Positions 28,501 to 36,715 of a stretch of 64,000 bases of DNA are shown in pieces. Origin of the DNA: Flavobacterium sp. 83 (GTDB taxonomy: Bacteria > Bacteroidota > Bacteroidia > Flavobacteriales > Flavobacteriaceae); contig NZ_JQMS01000001.1 of assembly GCF_000744835.1 (NCBI RefSeq), positions 1,302,001 through 1,366,000 on the forward strand, in the 5' to 3' direction. Both the position numbers and the translations under genes were made by a program. The notes under the pieces are model-generated. The model made no database searches, had not been told where the DNA came from, and worked only from the letters and a program-made list of their open reading frames with translations. The stretch's first letter is position 1; every line of letters starts with the position of its first letter.

Positions 28501-28579
28501 GATTTGCTAAAGTGGTTTTATTCTGGTTTTGAAGATATTTTGTGACTACTGAATTCTGAAATAAGGACATAAAACTCAA
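25517..28579 (-). CDS. Type IIG-like restriction-modification enzyme (Eco57I methylase family)
   Basis: A 1020-aa fusion of nuclease and adenine methylase. An N-terminal PD-(D/E)xK site is visible at Asp94 (KKADGAIIVND) and Glu108-x-Lys110 (AVIELKG). The N6-adenine methylase domain has the SAM-binding motif DPACGSGAFL (458-467) and the catalytic NPPY (581-584). The C-terminal 300 residues look like the target-recognition domain (HSQEIIKSRAFHFT, KDLPIPKISLKHQQPFIAKG). One polypeptide would both methylate and cut. It is the first gene of the six-gene minus-strand operon. The target sequence cannot be read from the protein. Confidence 0.9.
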   Translation of the reverse strand: MSFMSLFQNSVVTKYLQNQNKTTLANQWNLFKNHFLDPKVQEDIKGLKEEQYQGEFLEDLFVKILGYTKPASSSETKFNLTTEYKNVKDSKKADGAIIVNDSVKAVIELKGTNTTDLGKIESQAFGYKNNQPDCVYVITSNFEKLRFYIDNAIEHIEFNLFTLTEKEFELLYLCLAYDNIEKNIPKRIKEESVSQEDIITKKLYKDYSLFKRELHQNLVELNPQYEPLELFQKSQKLLDRFLFVFFAEDRQLLPTNLIFRINKEWQQLRQMRIEVSLYERYKIYFEDLNIGAKVSLPAFNETTHQQKEEYQIFAYNGGLFKEDEILNSLKIDDDILFKYTENLSNYDFASEVDVNILGHIFENSLNDLDEVKAQLEGQEIDKTKTRRKKDGVFYTPKYITKYIVDNTVGKLCSEKKVELNIIEEDYFTDKKRQKKTIKALVDKLSEYRDWLLQLTICDPACGSGAFLNQALDFLITEHRYIDELQAKLFGDAMILSDVEKSILENNLFGVDLNEESVEIAKLSLWLRTAQPNRKLNDLNSNIKCGNSLIDDIEVAGDKSFNWQEAFPKIFEKGGFDVVIGNPPYGAFFNNKEKDFISNKYISYQYKFESYLYFYELGLKILKQNGWLSFITPELFLRLEKSENIRKYLIENSKVIEIKLCGENVFQDVKVNSVVLTIKNIKCDNYIFNIKSEADVINEFTSVKWKNSENLILEYEISENLDSILSKIIQKSTYLGKLGECVQGLTAYDSYRGHSQEIIKSRAFHFTEKADEFCGKWLDGKNLNRYSLTEGNEWLRYGDWLAAPREPKFFENPRILFREIPGQNKKIQASYTDKLYYYGHSITPFILTEIQDFDISYILSIVNSDLLSWYASVKCSNFSKKTFPKLNPKDIKDLPIPKISLKHQQPFIAKGSSILSLNKELQENSQKFQRTIQRKFELEELPKKLQDWYKLSYSEFIKELGKKKVKLSLSQEAEWEDYFIVESKKALELKATIDATDKAIDKMVYELYGLSEEEIAIVEKS

Positions 28580-28845
28580 ATATTAATTGTTTAAAAGTAA
28601 TAAAAAAAAACTTACATATTTTTTTAAAAAATTTTTTAGATTTTTTCTGGACTCAAAATTACTCGTGCATATACTACCTTGACAATACTCCCCCCTCTAA
28701 CTTACCCCAACTCAATACCCCCACCCATCACTAGCATATCAAAAAAATATTCCCCATAGATATAGATACAAGTTGATAGCTGTATTTTAAGCTACAGGTT
28801 TATGTGTTTGAATGCTAAAATGTATAACTCAAAAAAATCAAGAAA
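28580..28845. other. Divergent intergenic region with a C-rich stretch
   Basis: This holds the start regions of the minus-strand defence operon and the plus-strand 134-aa gene. 28689-28732 is unusually C-rich and G-poor (CTCCCCCCTC, TACCCCAACTC, ACCCCCACCC) in an otherwise AT-rich gap. Two alternative small hairpins are possible near 28780-28800 (CTGTA/TACAG). No certain promoter is seen. Confidence 0.5.
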
Positions 28846-29250
28846 ATGGTAAGAATTATTAGCTACAAAAAAAGAGAAACAGAGGACGGGAAAGAATTCT
28901 TTGTACTCGAACTTCAAGGTGGAATTGAAATGGTCAAATCCAAAGAAACAGGCAAATTCTATGTAACTGCTAGAAAGGCATCTATCTCTTCAACTTTTGA
29001 TGAATTAACCTGTCAAGCTTTAATTGGAACTGAATTGCCTGGAAAGGTGGAGAAAGTGGAATGTGAAGCTTACGAATACGTAATCAAAGATACTGGAGAG
29101 GTTATCACCTTAACCCATAGATTTGAATATGTTGAAGAAGAAAAAGCAACTGCTCCCAAAGTGGAGAAAAGCAAAACAACTGTTGATGAATTTATGAGCA
29201 ATATTCCTAGTGGAAATTCCTTCTCAACTAATGGTCAATATCAACATTAA
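28846..29250 (+). CDS. Unknown 134-aa island protein upstream of radC
   Basis: No family recognised. The first 100 residues look like a compact beta-rich domain (RIISYKKRETEDGKEFFVLE, LQGGIEMVKSKETGKFYVTA, VITLTHRFEYVEEE). The tail is polar (SKTTVDEFMSNIPSGNSFST), ending GQYQH. The order, small beta domain then RadC, recurs on Bacteroidota islands as far as I recall. It could be an OB-fold-like nucleic-acid-binding protein. Confidence 0.7.
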   Translation: MVRIISYKKRETEDGKEFFVLELQGGIEMVKSKETGKFYVTARKASISSTFDELTCQALIGTELPGKVEKVECEAYEYVIKDTGEVITLTHRFEYVEEEKATAPKVEKSKTTVDEFMSNIPSGNSFSTNGQYQH

Positions 29251-29347
29251 TTTCATCTAAAATATCCTCTATTCATGTAAACCTGGATGGTTAAATTGTA
29301 TAGAGGATATTTAATTTCTTTTCCAATTATCTAAATACCCGTAAATT

Positions 29348-29806
29348 ATGACGACAACCAACACAATAAATGAATTAGCAGAGATACAGGTTTACTACTC
29401 TACACAGAATACTCAAAAGGAGAAGATTAATTCTGTCCAAACAGCTTACGAGTTTTTATTAAATTCTTGGGATCTAGGTACACTGGAACTGCAGGAAGAG
29501 TTCAAAGTCATTTTACTCAATAGAGCCAATGAAGCTCTTGGTATTTATTCTTTGTCTAAAGGCGGTATTACTGGAACTGTAGTAGATGTAAGGTTACTAT
29601 TTGCAGTAGCTCTAAAATGCAATGCATGTGGCATAATAATTTCTCATAATCACCCATCTGGCAATACAAAACCAAGTGATGCTGATATTAGTTTAACTAA
29701 GAAAATTAAAAAGTGTTCTGATTTACTTGATATTACTTTAATAGATCACTTAATAATTACTAAAGTTACTTTTTATAGCTTTTCAAGTGAAGGAATGTTA
29801 ATATGA
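29348..29806 (+). CDS. radC: RadC-family JAB-domain protein
   Basis: A 152-aa RadC-like protein with the JAMM metal motif ISHNHPSGNTKPSDADI (His-x-His-x7-Ser-x2-Asp, residues about 98-113) and the preceding Glu region LSKGGITGTVVDVR. It lacks the N-terminal helix-hairpin-helix of chromosomal RadC, as is normal for mobile-element copies. The function of such proteins is unresolved; they track with integrative elements and anti-defence or repair loci. A weak hairpin (TTGGAAT/ATTCCAA, 29832-29851) follows. Confidence 0.92.
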   Translation: MTTTNTINELAEIQVYYSTQNTQKEKINSVQTAYEFLLNSWDLGTLELQEEFKVILLNRANEALGIYSLSKGGITGTVVDVRLLFAVALKCNACGIIISHNHPSGNTKPSDADISLTKKIKKCSDLLDITLIDHLIITKVTFYSFSSEGMLI

Positions 29807-30033
29807 AAGCGTGAACCAGTAAAGATACACCTTGGAATAACTAAATTCCAAAGATTTACTTTTTTACAGATTACTATTAATAGCGTTTTACTTAATTTGG
29901 TGTTTAAATATTTTTAAGAATATTCTTTATGTTCTTAATCTAAATAAACTAATTTAGTTTTTTATGTATCATTCAATTTTAAATACATAAGAAGTCTATA
30001 TCTAGGAATTTAATACTTTTAACATAGAACAAT

Positions 30034-31230
30034 ATGGCTGACATTCAGGAGTTTTTTGCTAACATGAGAATTGAAAAGTTTGAGAATTTCAAATTAGATA
30101 GTAATTTGTCAAATTTTGATGTAAGTGAAAACACGGTTGTTTTCTTTGATTTAGAGGATAATCCTCAGATTAGTCAATACATTGAAAATCAATTTTCAGA
30201 ATTAAATAAAAAATTTGCTGAAGTTAATAGAAATCTCATCTATATATCAAATTTAGATTATCCCAAAGACATAAGAGATCTTTTAAAATTCTATTTACCT
30301 TATCTATCCGCAAGTGATTTAAAAAAATTCTATTCTGAGGAACATATACTTTCAAAGATGGTGAATGAGATGTTTGAACTATTTGAGGGAAAATCAAGTG
30401 GCTCAGTTTTTAAATCTGAATACCAAAGCATATTAGATTATATAGGTTATAAAGGAAATATTAAATCCGGTTTTATATTTTTTGACCATCCAGATTACCG
30501 TAATTACAATACGCATTACAATACCTCAATACTTGAATGTAATGATTTACTCCTAAAAGACAGCCCAGATGCCTTCTTTGAGAAATTAATACAATTCTTT
30601 AAGAATGAAAATGATAGGATTGAGGAATATGATTGCATGATTGACAATTCCCCAGAATATTATGCATATCAAAATCTTGATGACGATACCAAAGAAAAAG
30701 TACTAGAAATACAAAGCCAATTAAGAGAATTGAGAGATAGTGGGCAATTACTATTTGCTTTACCTATTCTTAAAGATATTCTGAATAGCGAAGCTAATAA
30801 GATTAACCTGAATAGTGTAAGTAAAGTACTCATCATGAGCAATTATAGAATTGTACTCCCTTATTTTGATAATTTGGAAATACAGTTAAGTCACTTGACA
30901 AAGGCTATTTATATTTTGTTCTATAATAATCCACAAGGCATAAATATTAAAGAACTTTACAAGTACAGAAAGGAATTATTAGATTTATATTCCAATATTT
31001 CATATCAAATTGATTACGACAAAATCCAGCAAAGTATTGATGATTTAGTTAATCCCGAAAGCAAAGCCATCTATACTCATATTTCAAGAATAAAGACAGC
31101 ATTTTATAAACAAATGTATTACGTCTATGCAAAAAACTATATTGTAGCTGGAAAAAACTTTGGGGATGATTTTAAATATATTCCAATAATAAGAACCAAT
31201 GTAATTTATGACCCTGAATTTAATGATTAA
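30034..31230 (+). CDS. Unknown 398-aa soluble protein
   Basis: No family recognised. Acidic and mainly helical, with no signal peptide or membrane segment. Segments that stand out are SENTVVFFDLEDNPQISQYI (a beta strand then acidic loop), SGFIFFDHPDYRNYNTHYNT and a helical C-terminus (AIYTHISRIKTAFYKQMYYV). It has a 220-bp upstream gap and is followed by a divergently oriented repressor gene. It could be an orphan defence or cargo gene; nothing supports a specific role. Confidence 0.7.
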   Translation: MADIQEFFANMRIEKFENFKLDSNLSNFDVSENTVVFFDLEDNPQISQYIENQFSELNKKFAEVNRNLIYISNLDYPKDIRDLLKFYLPYLSASDLKKFYSEEHILSKMVNEMFELFEGKSSGSVFKSEYQSILDYIGYKGNIKSGFIFFDHPDYRNYNTHYNTSILECNDLLLKDSPDAFFEKLIQFFKNENDRIEEYDCMIDNSPEYYAYQNLDDDTKEKVLEIQSQLRELRDSGQLLFALPILKDILNSEANKINLNSVSKVLIMSNYRIVLPYFDNLEIQLSHLTKAIYILFYNNPQGINIKELYKYRKELLDLYSNISYQIDYDKIQQSIDDLVNPESKAIYTHISRIKTAFYKQMYYVYAKNYIVAGKNFGDDFKYIPIIRTNVIYDPEFND

Positions 31231-31333
31231 GACTTGCAAATTTGCAACACTTAAATGTTTATGCAATATGATTTTATATTTGCTTTATGTTTAGTCAAAA
31301 AAGTAAAATGAAAAAGTCATTAATAAAGTTGTC

Positions 31334-31546
31334 TCAAAATCTGAAAAGCTCTATAATTTCAACACCTAATGCCTTACAAACAATATCTAACGTTGAAAGC
31401 GTTGCATTTGCTCCACCTGACTCTAATCTGGACATATTACTTTTTTCAAAGTTGCATCTCGCAGCCAAGTCTTGCTGAGATAAATTTTTCTCAATCCTGA
31501 TTTCTTGAATACGTTTACCAACTCTTTTTTGTAATAAATCTCTCAA
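31334..31546 (-). CDS. XRE-family transcriptional regulator
   Basis: A 70-aa single-domain HTH protein: VGKRIQEIRIEKNLSQQDLA, then ARCNFEKSNMSRLESGGANA and TLSTLDIVCKALGVEIIELF, the full five-helix Cro/C1 fold. The start is TTG at 31546; no ATG is available before the upstream stop. Two copies of a TTATC-N6-GATAA palindrome lie at 31554-31569 and 31601-31616, directly upstream, so it is probably autoregulated and may also control the rightward genes. Confidence 0.9.
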   Translation of the reverse strand: MRDLLQKRVGKRIQEIRIEKNLSQQDLAARCNFEKSNMSRLESGGANATLSTLDIVCKALGVEIIELFRF

Positions 31547-31553
31547 TTGTTGA

Positions 31554-31616
31554 TTATCTTATATGATAAACAAAATTTGTCTATTTTTGGCTTTAGTTGG
31601 TTATCGTATATGATAA
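31554..31616. promoter_or_regulatory. Two palindromic operators of the XRE repressor
   Basis: TTATCTTATATGATAA (31554-31569) and TTATCGTATATGATAA (31601-31616) share TTATC-N6-GATAA and differ at one base. Their starts are 47 bp apart, and a TATTTTTG box (plus strand, 31582-31589) lies between them. Confidence 0.7.
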
Positions 31617-31693
31617 TTACGGGATTAAGAAGCTAAGCACTAAATTAAAAATTCACATTTAAAACGAATGAGTCACTTTATAAATAATAACAT

Positions 31694-32416
31694 ATGAACA
31701 CTTTTGAAAAAGCATTTGGAAGAAGCAGAAAAACAAATTATAAAAATCTAAAACCAAAAAAAGGATTATTTGGATTATTTAAAAGCGGTATAAAGGAATA
31801 TACAAAATATTATGTTTCAGCGCAACAATATTACTCAAGTGGAAATTACATTAAATCTTTAGAATTAATAAATAAAACAATGGAAGATTGCGACTTTGAC
31901 GATTGGAGACAAAGAGCGTTTAAAGCAAATGTATTCGAAGATTTGAAAATTTATCAATCAGCTATTAAAGAATATGAAATAGCAATCGACATATGTAATA
32001 ATGATATAAATACATACGCATTATATCACCAAATAGGTTATTGCTATTTAAGTTTAGGAGATAGCAATAAAGCTATTTCTTTTTATACTTATGCAATAGA
32101 GTTAAAAAAATCACACCCAAATACTGAATTTAACCCAGATGACGAAGGCATAGATTTAGGAGTTATGCTTGGTGTTAAATTTAATAGAATGTATAATAAC
32201 CGTGCTAATGCCTTCAAAAACATTAACAAACTTAATGAAGCATTTGAAGACTGTAAAACTTCATTAAGCTTTGATAAAAACTATTCAAACCCATACTTAA
32301 TGATGTCTCAAATTTTTAGTAAGGCAGGTAAAGAACCTGAAGCTATTAAATATCTAAAAATATCAGCAGAGTTAGGAAATAAAAATGCCATTAATATGTT
32401 AAGCCAAATCAGATGA
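31694..32416 (+). CDS. Tetratricopeptide-repeat protein
   Basis: A 240-aa protein with TPR units (residues about 45-230): YYSSGNYIKSLELINKTMED, AIKEYEIAIDICNNDINTYA, IGYCYLSLGDSNKAISFYTY and AFKNINKLNEAFEDCKTSLS. The C-terminus KEPEAIKYLKISAELGNKNA looks like a Sel1-type half repeat. It is a protein-interaction scaffold with no enzymatic motif. It is the first of several plus-strand cargo genes to the right of the repressor. Confidence 0.85.
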   Translation: MNTFEKAFGRSRKTNYKNLKPKKGLFGLFKSGIKEYTKYYVSAQQYYSSGNYIKSLELINKTMEDCDFDDWRQRAFKANVFEDLKIYQSAIKEYEIAIDICNNDINTYALYHQIGYCYLSLGDSNKAISFYTYAIELKKSHPNTEFNPDDEGIDLGVMLGVKFNRMYNNRANAFKNINKLNEAFEDCKTSLSFDKNYSNPYLMMSQIFSKAGKEPEAIKYLKISAELGNKNAINMLSQIR

Positions 32417-32499
32417 GACAAAAACATTTGCTCACAGGCGTTTTGGATATATTTTACGCAACTAAGTGAAAATAAGCTAAACATACAACAATTATATAA

Positions 32500-33657
32500 A
32501 TGCAATTAAAAAAAGAATCATTCACAGGCGTAGACAATCATTTTGATCAATTTGCTTTTTTCGATAAAAATTATTACGAAAATGGCTTACTTAAATCTAA
32601 TCAGGTATCGGGGTATCGCTCAGAATTTGAATACACTGAAGACGGGAAAATACTAGTTGAAAAAATATCACAAGATAACGGTGGCGGGGATGATTTTTTT
32701 AAACGTGAATATAAATATGAAGGGTTAACAACGCGTATTTTTCATTATAAAACGGGTTATTTTGATTTAAGAGATCAATTTGTACCTGATGAAACATACT
32801 CACATCTGTCAAGACTTCGTGATGTTTGTGATGGTCCCTTACCTATTTATCCTTTAAATGAATTATTAAGCATTGAAGAAATAATTTATAATGAAAGTAA
32901 AGAAATAATTTCAAGAAAGAAAACGGATTTAAAAAATAATTCATTTTCAGAAGAAAAAAGAAGCTTTGATGATTTAGGTAATTTGATTAATCGTGTTTAT
33001 ATAGAAAACAATATAATACAGAGTAATTTCACATACAATTATAAGGATGGTGCACTAGAATCATTTTTAGTTGATAACGCAATTTCATATTTAAAATATA
33101 ATGATGATGGAAGCATTATTGAAATTGATTGTTTTGAAAAAGTTGATGGCATAGAAGTTTTCTATTCTAAAACAGTTTTGGAATACTTACAAAATAGACT
33201 TATTGGTGTAAATTTTAATGTTTCAAATGAAGGGGAATTTTGGCTTAATGATGAACTTAGTTTTTTTGGCTGGGAAAGGTTATTTGAAAAGGAAAACGAA
33301 TCGGCATTAAAGTTAAATTGTCTACTAAATCCTTACTATGATTATTGTCAAAAAAGTTATGAAGTCAAATTTATATATGGTTTAAACAATGAAATCAAAC
33401 AATCCACTGTTATAAATACACAAAAAAATTGGAAAACAGAATTGGATTCTAATGATTATGAAGATACTATGTTTTTTGAGGAAAAAATAGAAGAAAATAG
33501 ATTTTTCATTTATAAATATAATGAGAATTTATTAATAAATAAAAGTCCTGAAAATTATATGATAATGAATCATCCGATTGAATATATTGACGGGTTTACT
33601 ATCAAAGACAATAAGATTGAACACCTGTTTACACACAAGTTTGAATATTATGAATAA
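32500..33657 (+). CDS. Unknown 385-aa beta-rich protein
   Basis: No family recognised. It is rich in Tyr, Phe, Asn and Asp, with short strand-turn patterns (RSEFEYTEDGKILVEKISQD, FTYNYKDGALESFLVDNAIS, LKYNDDGSIIEIDCFEKVDG) that look like degenerate YD-type beta repeats as in RHS-related proteins, but without the RHS core. No signal peptide. It ends 11 bp before the DUF3127 gene. An immunity-type or cargo role is speculation. Confidence 0.65.
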   Translation: MQLKKESFTGVDNHFDQFAFFDKNYYENGLLKSNQVSGYRSEFEYTEDGKILVEKISQDNGGGDDFFKREYKYEGLTTRIFHYKTGYFDLRDQFVPDETYSHLSRLRDVCDGPLPIYPLNELLSIEEIIYNESKEIISRKKTDLKNNSFSEEKRSFDDLGNLINRVYIENNIIQSNFTYNYKDGALESFLVDNAISYLKYNDDGSIIEIDCFEKVDGIEVFYSKTVLEYLQNRLIGVNFNVSNEGEFWLNDELSFFGWERLFEKENESALKLNCLLNPYYDYCQKSYEVKFIYGLNNEIKQSTVINTQKNWKTELDSNDYEDTMFFEEKIEENRFFIYKYNENLLINKSPENYMIMNHPIEYIDGFTIKDNKIEHLFTHKFEYYE

Positions 33658-33668
33658 AATATAGAGCT

Positions 33669-34013
33669 ATGGCCCTAACCGCAACCCTAATCCAATTACT
33701 CCCTCTCCAATCAGGAGAATCTAAAAATGGTACTTGGAGAAAACAAGATGTTATTGTAGAAACAGAGGGACAATATCCAAAAAAAATATGCGTGAGCATT
33801 TGGGGAGATAAAATAAATGAAAGTCAATTGCAAGTTGGTAATTCTCTTATCATATCCTATGAATTGGAAAGTCGTGAATTCAATAGCAAATGGTACACTG
33901 ATGTAAAAGCATGGAAAATAGAAATAGCAGAGACTAAAGTACCAATTGTTGAAAATAGTGTTTTTATAACCCCAGATTCTATTCCAGAAGACGATGAAGA
34001 CTTACCTTTTTAA
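33669..34013 (+). CDS. DUF3127 OB-fold protein with SSB-like tail
   Basis: A 114-aa protein of the Bacteroidota DUF3127 family: GTWRKQDVIVETEGQYPKKI, CVSIWGDKINESQLQVGN and WYTDVKAWKIEI make an OB-fold. It ends in DDEDLPF, which mimics the acidic -DDDIPF tip by which SSB recruits repair and replication proteins. It probably binds single-stranded DNA for the island's replication or recombination. It lies 11 bp after the 385-aa gene. Confidence 0.85.
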   Translation: MALTATLIQLLPLQSGESKNGTWRKQDVIVETEGQYPKKICVSIWGDKINESQLQVGNSLIISYELESREFNSKWYTDVKAWKIEIAETKVPIVENSVFITPDSIPEDDEDLPF

Positions 34014-34054
34014 GTAAACTACTATAATTATTCCTTTTAAATATAAAATCAAAA

Positions 34055-34924
34055 ATGGACGAATACACTAAGTATATAATTTTAATGCACTTGCATTGGA
34101 TAAAAATTGGTTTTACTAAAAAAGACATACAGAAAATTCATTTTAAGGTTACCGATGAGTATATGTTTGAAAATGTAACGATGAAAAGAATGCAGAATAA
34201 AACAGGAGGTTTAATTGAATACCAAAATGTTATACAGACTTCTGATTTTGAAAAAATAACATGTCTTTATTTAAATTATTCCGAGCATATTCTCGATTTG
34301 TCTTTCTTGAAGTATTGTGTAAACCTTGAAGAGATTACTATAAAAAATCAAAAATTAAAAAATTTAGATGTCTTAGAAAATCTGGAAAATATCAAATTTA
34401 TTGATGCCAGAGACAATGATATTGAAAACATAGATATTCTTTATTCTTTCAAAACCTTAGAAGAACTCGATCTAGAACGTAATCCGATTAGATCTTTAAA
34501 GGCTATTACGCATCTTAAAAAATTGAGAAAAGTAAATATTGATGAAATTAATAATGAAAATGAGGTTGTTGAAATACTCAAGAACAATAAAATTTGTTCC
34601 GTTAATTATATTATTAAAGGCAATGATACAGATTTTGAAAATTTTATTTTTCCTAAATACCATATTATACTTTCAAAAAAAGAGAATACTATTTCAATCG
34701 ATTTGGAAGCTACAACTGATGAATATAAAATAGGTACAAAAATAAATTTTCCAAAAGAACTGGGAATTCAACCAGATTTCAAGGATAGATATATCACTAA
34801 AATAAAGCACGAAGCAATAGAAAGATTAGTGGAAATTATAGGAAACACAATTCAAATAAATGATAAACAAATGTTTTATGATATGGATTATTATTGGTTT
34901 CAATATAAACATGATTTGGTTTGA
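34055..34924 (+). CDS. Leucine-rich-repeat protein
   Basis: A 289-aa protein with about four short LRR units around residues 75-165 (ITCLYLNYSEHILDLSFLKY, LEEITIKNQKLKNLDVLENL, IKFIDARDNDIENIDILYSF, LEELDLERNPIRSLKAITHL). It has flanking regions of unknown fold and no signal peptide, so it is probably cytoplasmic. The C-terminus includes KIKHEAIERLVEIIGNTIQI. A binding or immunity role is possible, but no partner is evident. Confidence 0.8.
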   Translation: MDEYTKYIILMHLHWIKIGFTKKDIQKIHFKVTDEYMFENVTMKRMQNKTGGLIEYQNVIQTSDFEKITCLYLNYSEHILDLSFLKYCVNLEEITIKNQKLKNLDVLENLENIKFIDARDNDIENIDILYSFKTLEELDLERNPIRSLKAITHLKKLRKVNIDEINNENEVVEILKNNKICSVNYIIKGNDTDFENFIFPKYHIILSKKENTISIDLEATTDEYKIGTKINFPKELGIQPDFKDRYITKIKHEAIERLVEIIGNTIQINDKQMFYDMDYYWFQYKHDLV

Positions 34925-35038
34925 TGAATACCTGAGAAATTGAAAAAACTGAAATTCTATTATGTATCAGATTATGGAGAGTAAGAAATCTTATTCTCTT
35001 ATTAAAAGAGAAATTTTAAAATTAAAAAGAAACAAAAT

Positions 35039-35575
35039 ATGGAAAGAAAATTTGTACAGGGAAAAGAATATGTTTTTGACAGAGTAAATGTTGACGATAA
35101 AATAATAACATTGGCTGGAATAATTTCAACAGTAAACCCCGAGATGGTAGAGTTTTCAAGTTATCGACCAAAAAAAATAAACTCAAGTTTTGAAGATTTA
35201 AAAATTATTTGTTCAGTAAATGAATTTATGAGTGAATTAAAATTTTTATGTGAGTATATGAACAAAAAAGGAATTGGAGATGATACATTTTCTAAAGCTT
35301 TTTCTTTGCTTTTAGAGAAACATATTAAAGAAATTGGAAGGTTAATTGATACCGATTTATATACTTATGTTGATAAAGCATTGATTTTATGGAACTCAAT
35401 TATGGTAAGTTATCGTGCTCAATTATTACCTGACGATGCTGAGAAACTATGGGTAAAGATATTTCAAACTGCACTTAAAGAATATAAAAACTTCATATAT
35501 ATAACTCAATATGATTTGACTAATCCACTTAATCCAAAACCTTATTTAGTTAAACTAACTGATTTACAAAAATAG
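35039..35575 (+). CDS. Unknown 178-aa protein
   Basis: No family recognised. It begins MERKFVQGKEYVFDRVNVDD, with a short beta part, then a helical body (DLKIICSVNEFMSELKFLCE, EKHIKEIGRLIDTDLYTYVD, AEKLWVKIFQTALKEYKNFI). It is soluble, with no signal peptide. It sits in the right-hand cargo array, 13 bp before a small lipoprotein gene. Confidence 0.65.
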   Translation: MERKFVQGKEYVFDRVNVDDKIITLAGIISTVNPEMVEFSSYRPKKINSSFEDLKIICSVNEFMSELKFLCEYMNKKGIGDDTFSKAFSLLLEKHIKEIGRLIDTDLYTYVDKALILWNSIMVSYRAQLLPDDAEKLWVKIFQTALKEYKNFIYITQYDLTNPLNPKPYLVKLTDLQK

Positions 35576-35588
35576 TTGACACCCAAAA

Positions 35589-35795
35589 ATGAAATTAAAA
35601 ATCATATCAATACTAATACTTTTTACTACAATTATCTCTTGTAGTAAAGATGAAGAAGCTTGCAAATGTAATGAATACCTAAAATCCTCTAATGGTACTT
35701 TAACTCTGTATGGTGGAGCAGCGATGGGACTTTGTAATGGAACTATTCCAAATCCTTCACCACAATTAACTGTTTATAAAAAAGAATGTAAATAA
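35589..35795 (+). CDS. Small lipoprotein
   Basis: A 68-aa protein with a lipoprotein signal peptide (MKLKIISILILFTTIISCSK, lipobox ending at Cys18) and a short Cys-containing mature part (EEACKCNEYLKSSNGTLTLY, AAMGLCNGTIPNPSPQLTVY). Four mature cysteines could form disulphides. It lies 8 bp before the next secreted-protein gene. The function is unknown. Confidence 0.7.
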   Translation: MKLKIISILILFTTIISCSKDEEACKCNEYLKSSNGTLTLYGGAAMGLCNGTIPNPSPQLTVYKKECK

Positions 35796-35803
35796 AATCT
35801 CAT

Positions 35804-36616
35804 ATGAAAAAATTTTTAATATTTTTAGTCCTTATAGGACTTAATAAATCATATTCTCAAAATGATTATGCGACTATAAATATCTACAGACCAAAAATGA
35901 TGCTAGGTTCCGCAATTACTCATACTATTAATTTGAATGGCAAAAAAGTTTGCAAAATGGATAACGGTGGTCATTTAGAATATAAGATGTTTACCCAAGC
36001 AAATGTTTATATTACTATTGATGGCAAAGAAGATATTGAGAGAAAAGATGGTGTTAAAATTAGCGTCGAAAAAGGTAAAATTTATAACATTAAAATCTAC
36101 CCTAAATTCGGTAAAATGGGTATAGAACAAATTGGAAACCCGATTGAAAAAGAGGATTTAAAATCTAAATATTATATTTCCCTAAATGACATTGGATTTG
36201 ATGGTAATGCGACTAATAATGAAATGCCAAAAACTGAATGGACAAAAGAAAACTTAATTAAGCATTGGAATGAAAACGGCATATCCGAGATCGAAGGCAT
36301 TTATGAAGTTGTAGGTGGAAAAATTAAGTATGAGCTTGCAGTAATAAAAAACAATGGTACTTATTCTCTAATCTATTTATCCGGGGCAAATGGCTCGTCT
36401 TGGAATACAGGAGACATTAAGGCAACACTAAAGAAAACGGCTTCTTTTGGTATGTTTATGTCAAATTGGTATTTACTTAATAAATTACAATCCAAAGATG
36501 TACTGATAACATTCAAAGATTCAACATTTTCAGTTGTATCAGGAGAGAGTAACGATAATGATACCTATGTAAAAACATATCCCACTTATGAAAGTAAAGT
36601 GAAGAAAAAAGAATAA
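35804..36616 (+). CDS. Secreted protein, DUF2846-like N-terminus
   Basis: A 270-aa protein with a signal peptide (MKKFLIFLVLIGLNKSYSQ, likely cleavage near residue 18). The segment DYATINIYRPKMMLGSAITH and INLNGKKVCKMDNGGHLEYK resembles DUF2846-type exported beta domains. A second part (SEIEGIYEVVGGKIKYELAV, YSLIYLSGANGSSWNTGDIK) looks like a lipocalin-like or DUF4124-style beta sheet. It is paired with the small lipoprotein gene (8 bp gap). The family likeness is tentative. Confidence 0.65.
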   Translation: MKKFLIFLVLIGLNKSYSQNDYATINIYRPKMMLGSAITHTINLNGKKVCKMDNGGHLEYKMFTQANVYITIDGKEDIERKDGVKISVEKGKIYNIKIYPKFGKMGIEQIGNPIEKEDLKSKYYISLNDIGFDGNATNNEMPKTEWTKENLIKHWNENGISEIEGIYEVVGGKIKYELAVIKNNGTYSLIYLSGANGSSWNTGDIKATLKKTASFGMFMSNWYLLNKLQSKDVLITFKDSTFSVVSGESNDNDTYVKTYPTYESKVKKKE

Positions 36617-36715
36617 TAGATAGCCGATGCTGTAACACCTTGACACATAATTTTCAATTACCAAAAGACGAAGATTTGTCTTTTTAAACTAAAATTACAA
36701 TTATTCAATATACAA

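Noticed and set aside
32432..32530. TTGCTCACAGGC shared with the DUF3871 relic at 16828, and CACAGGCGT repeated at 32520
   Set aside because: Only 9-12 bp match and the flanking translation does not resemble DUF3871, so probably coincidence.
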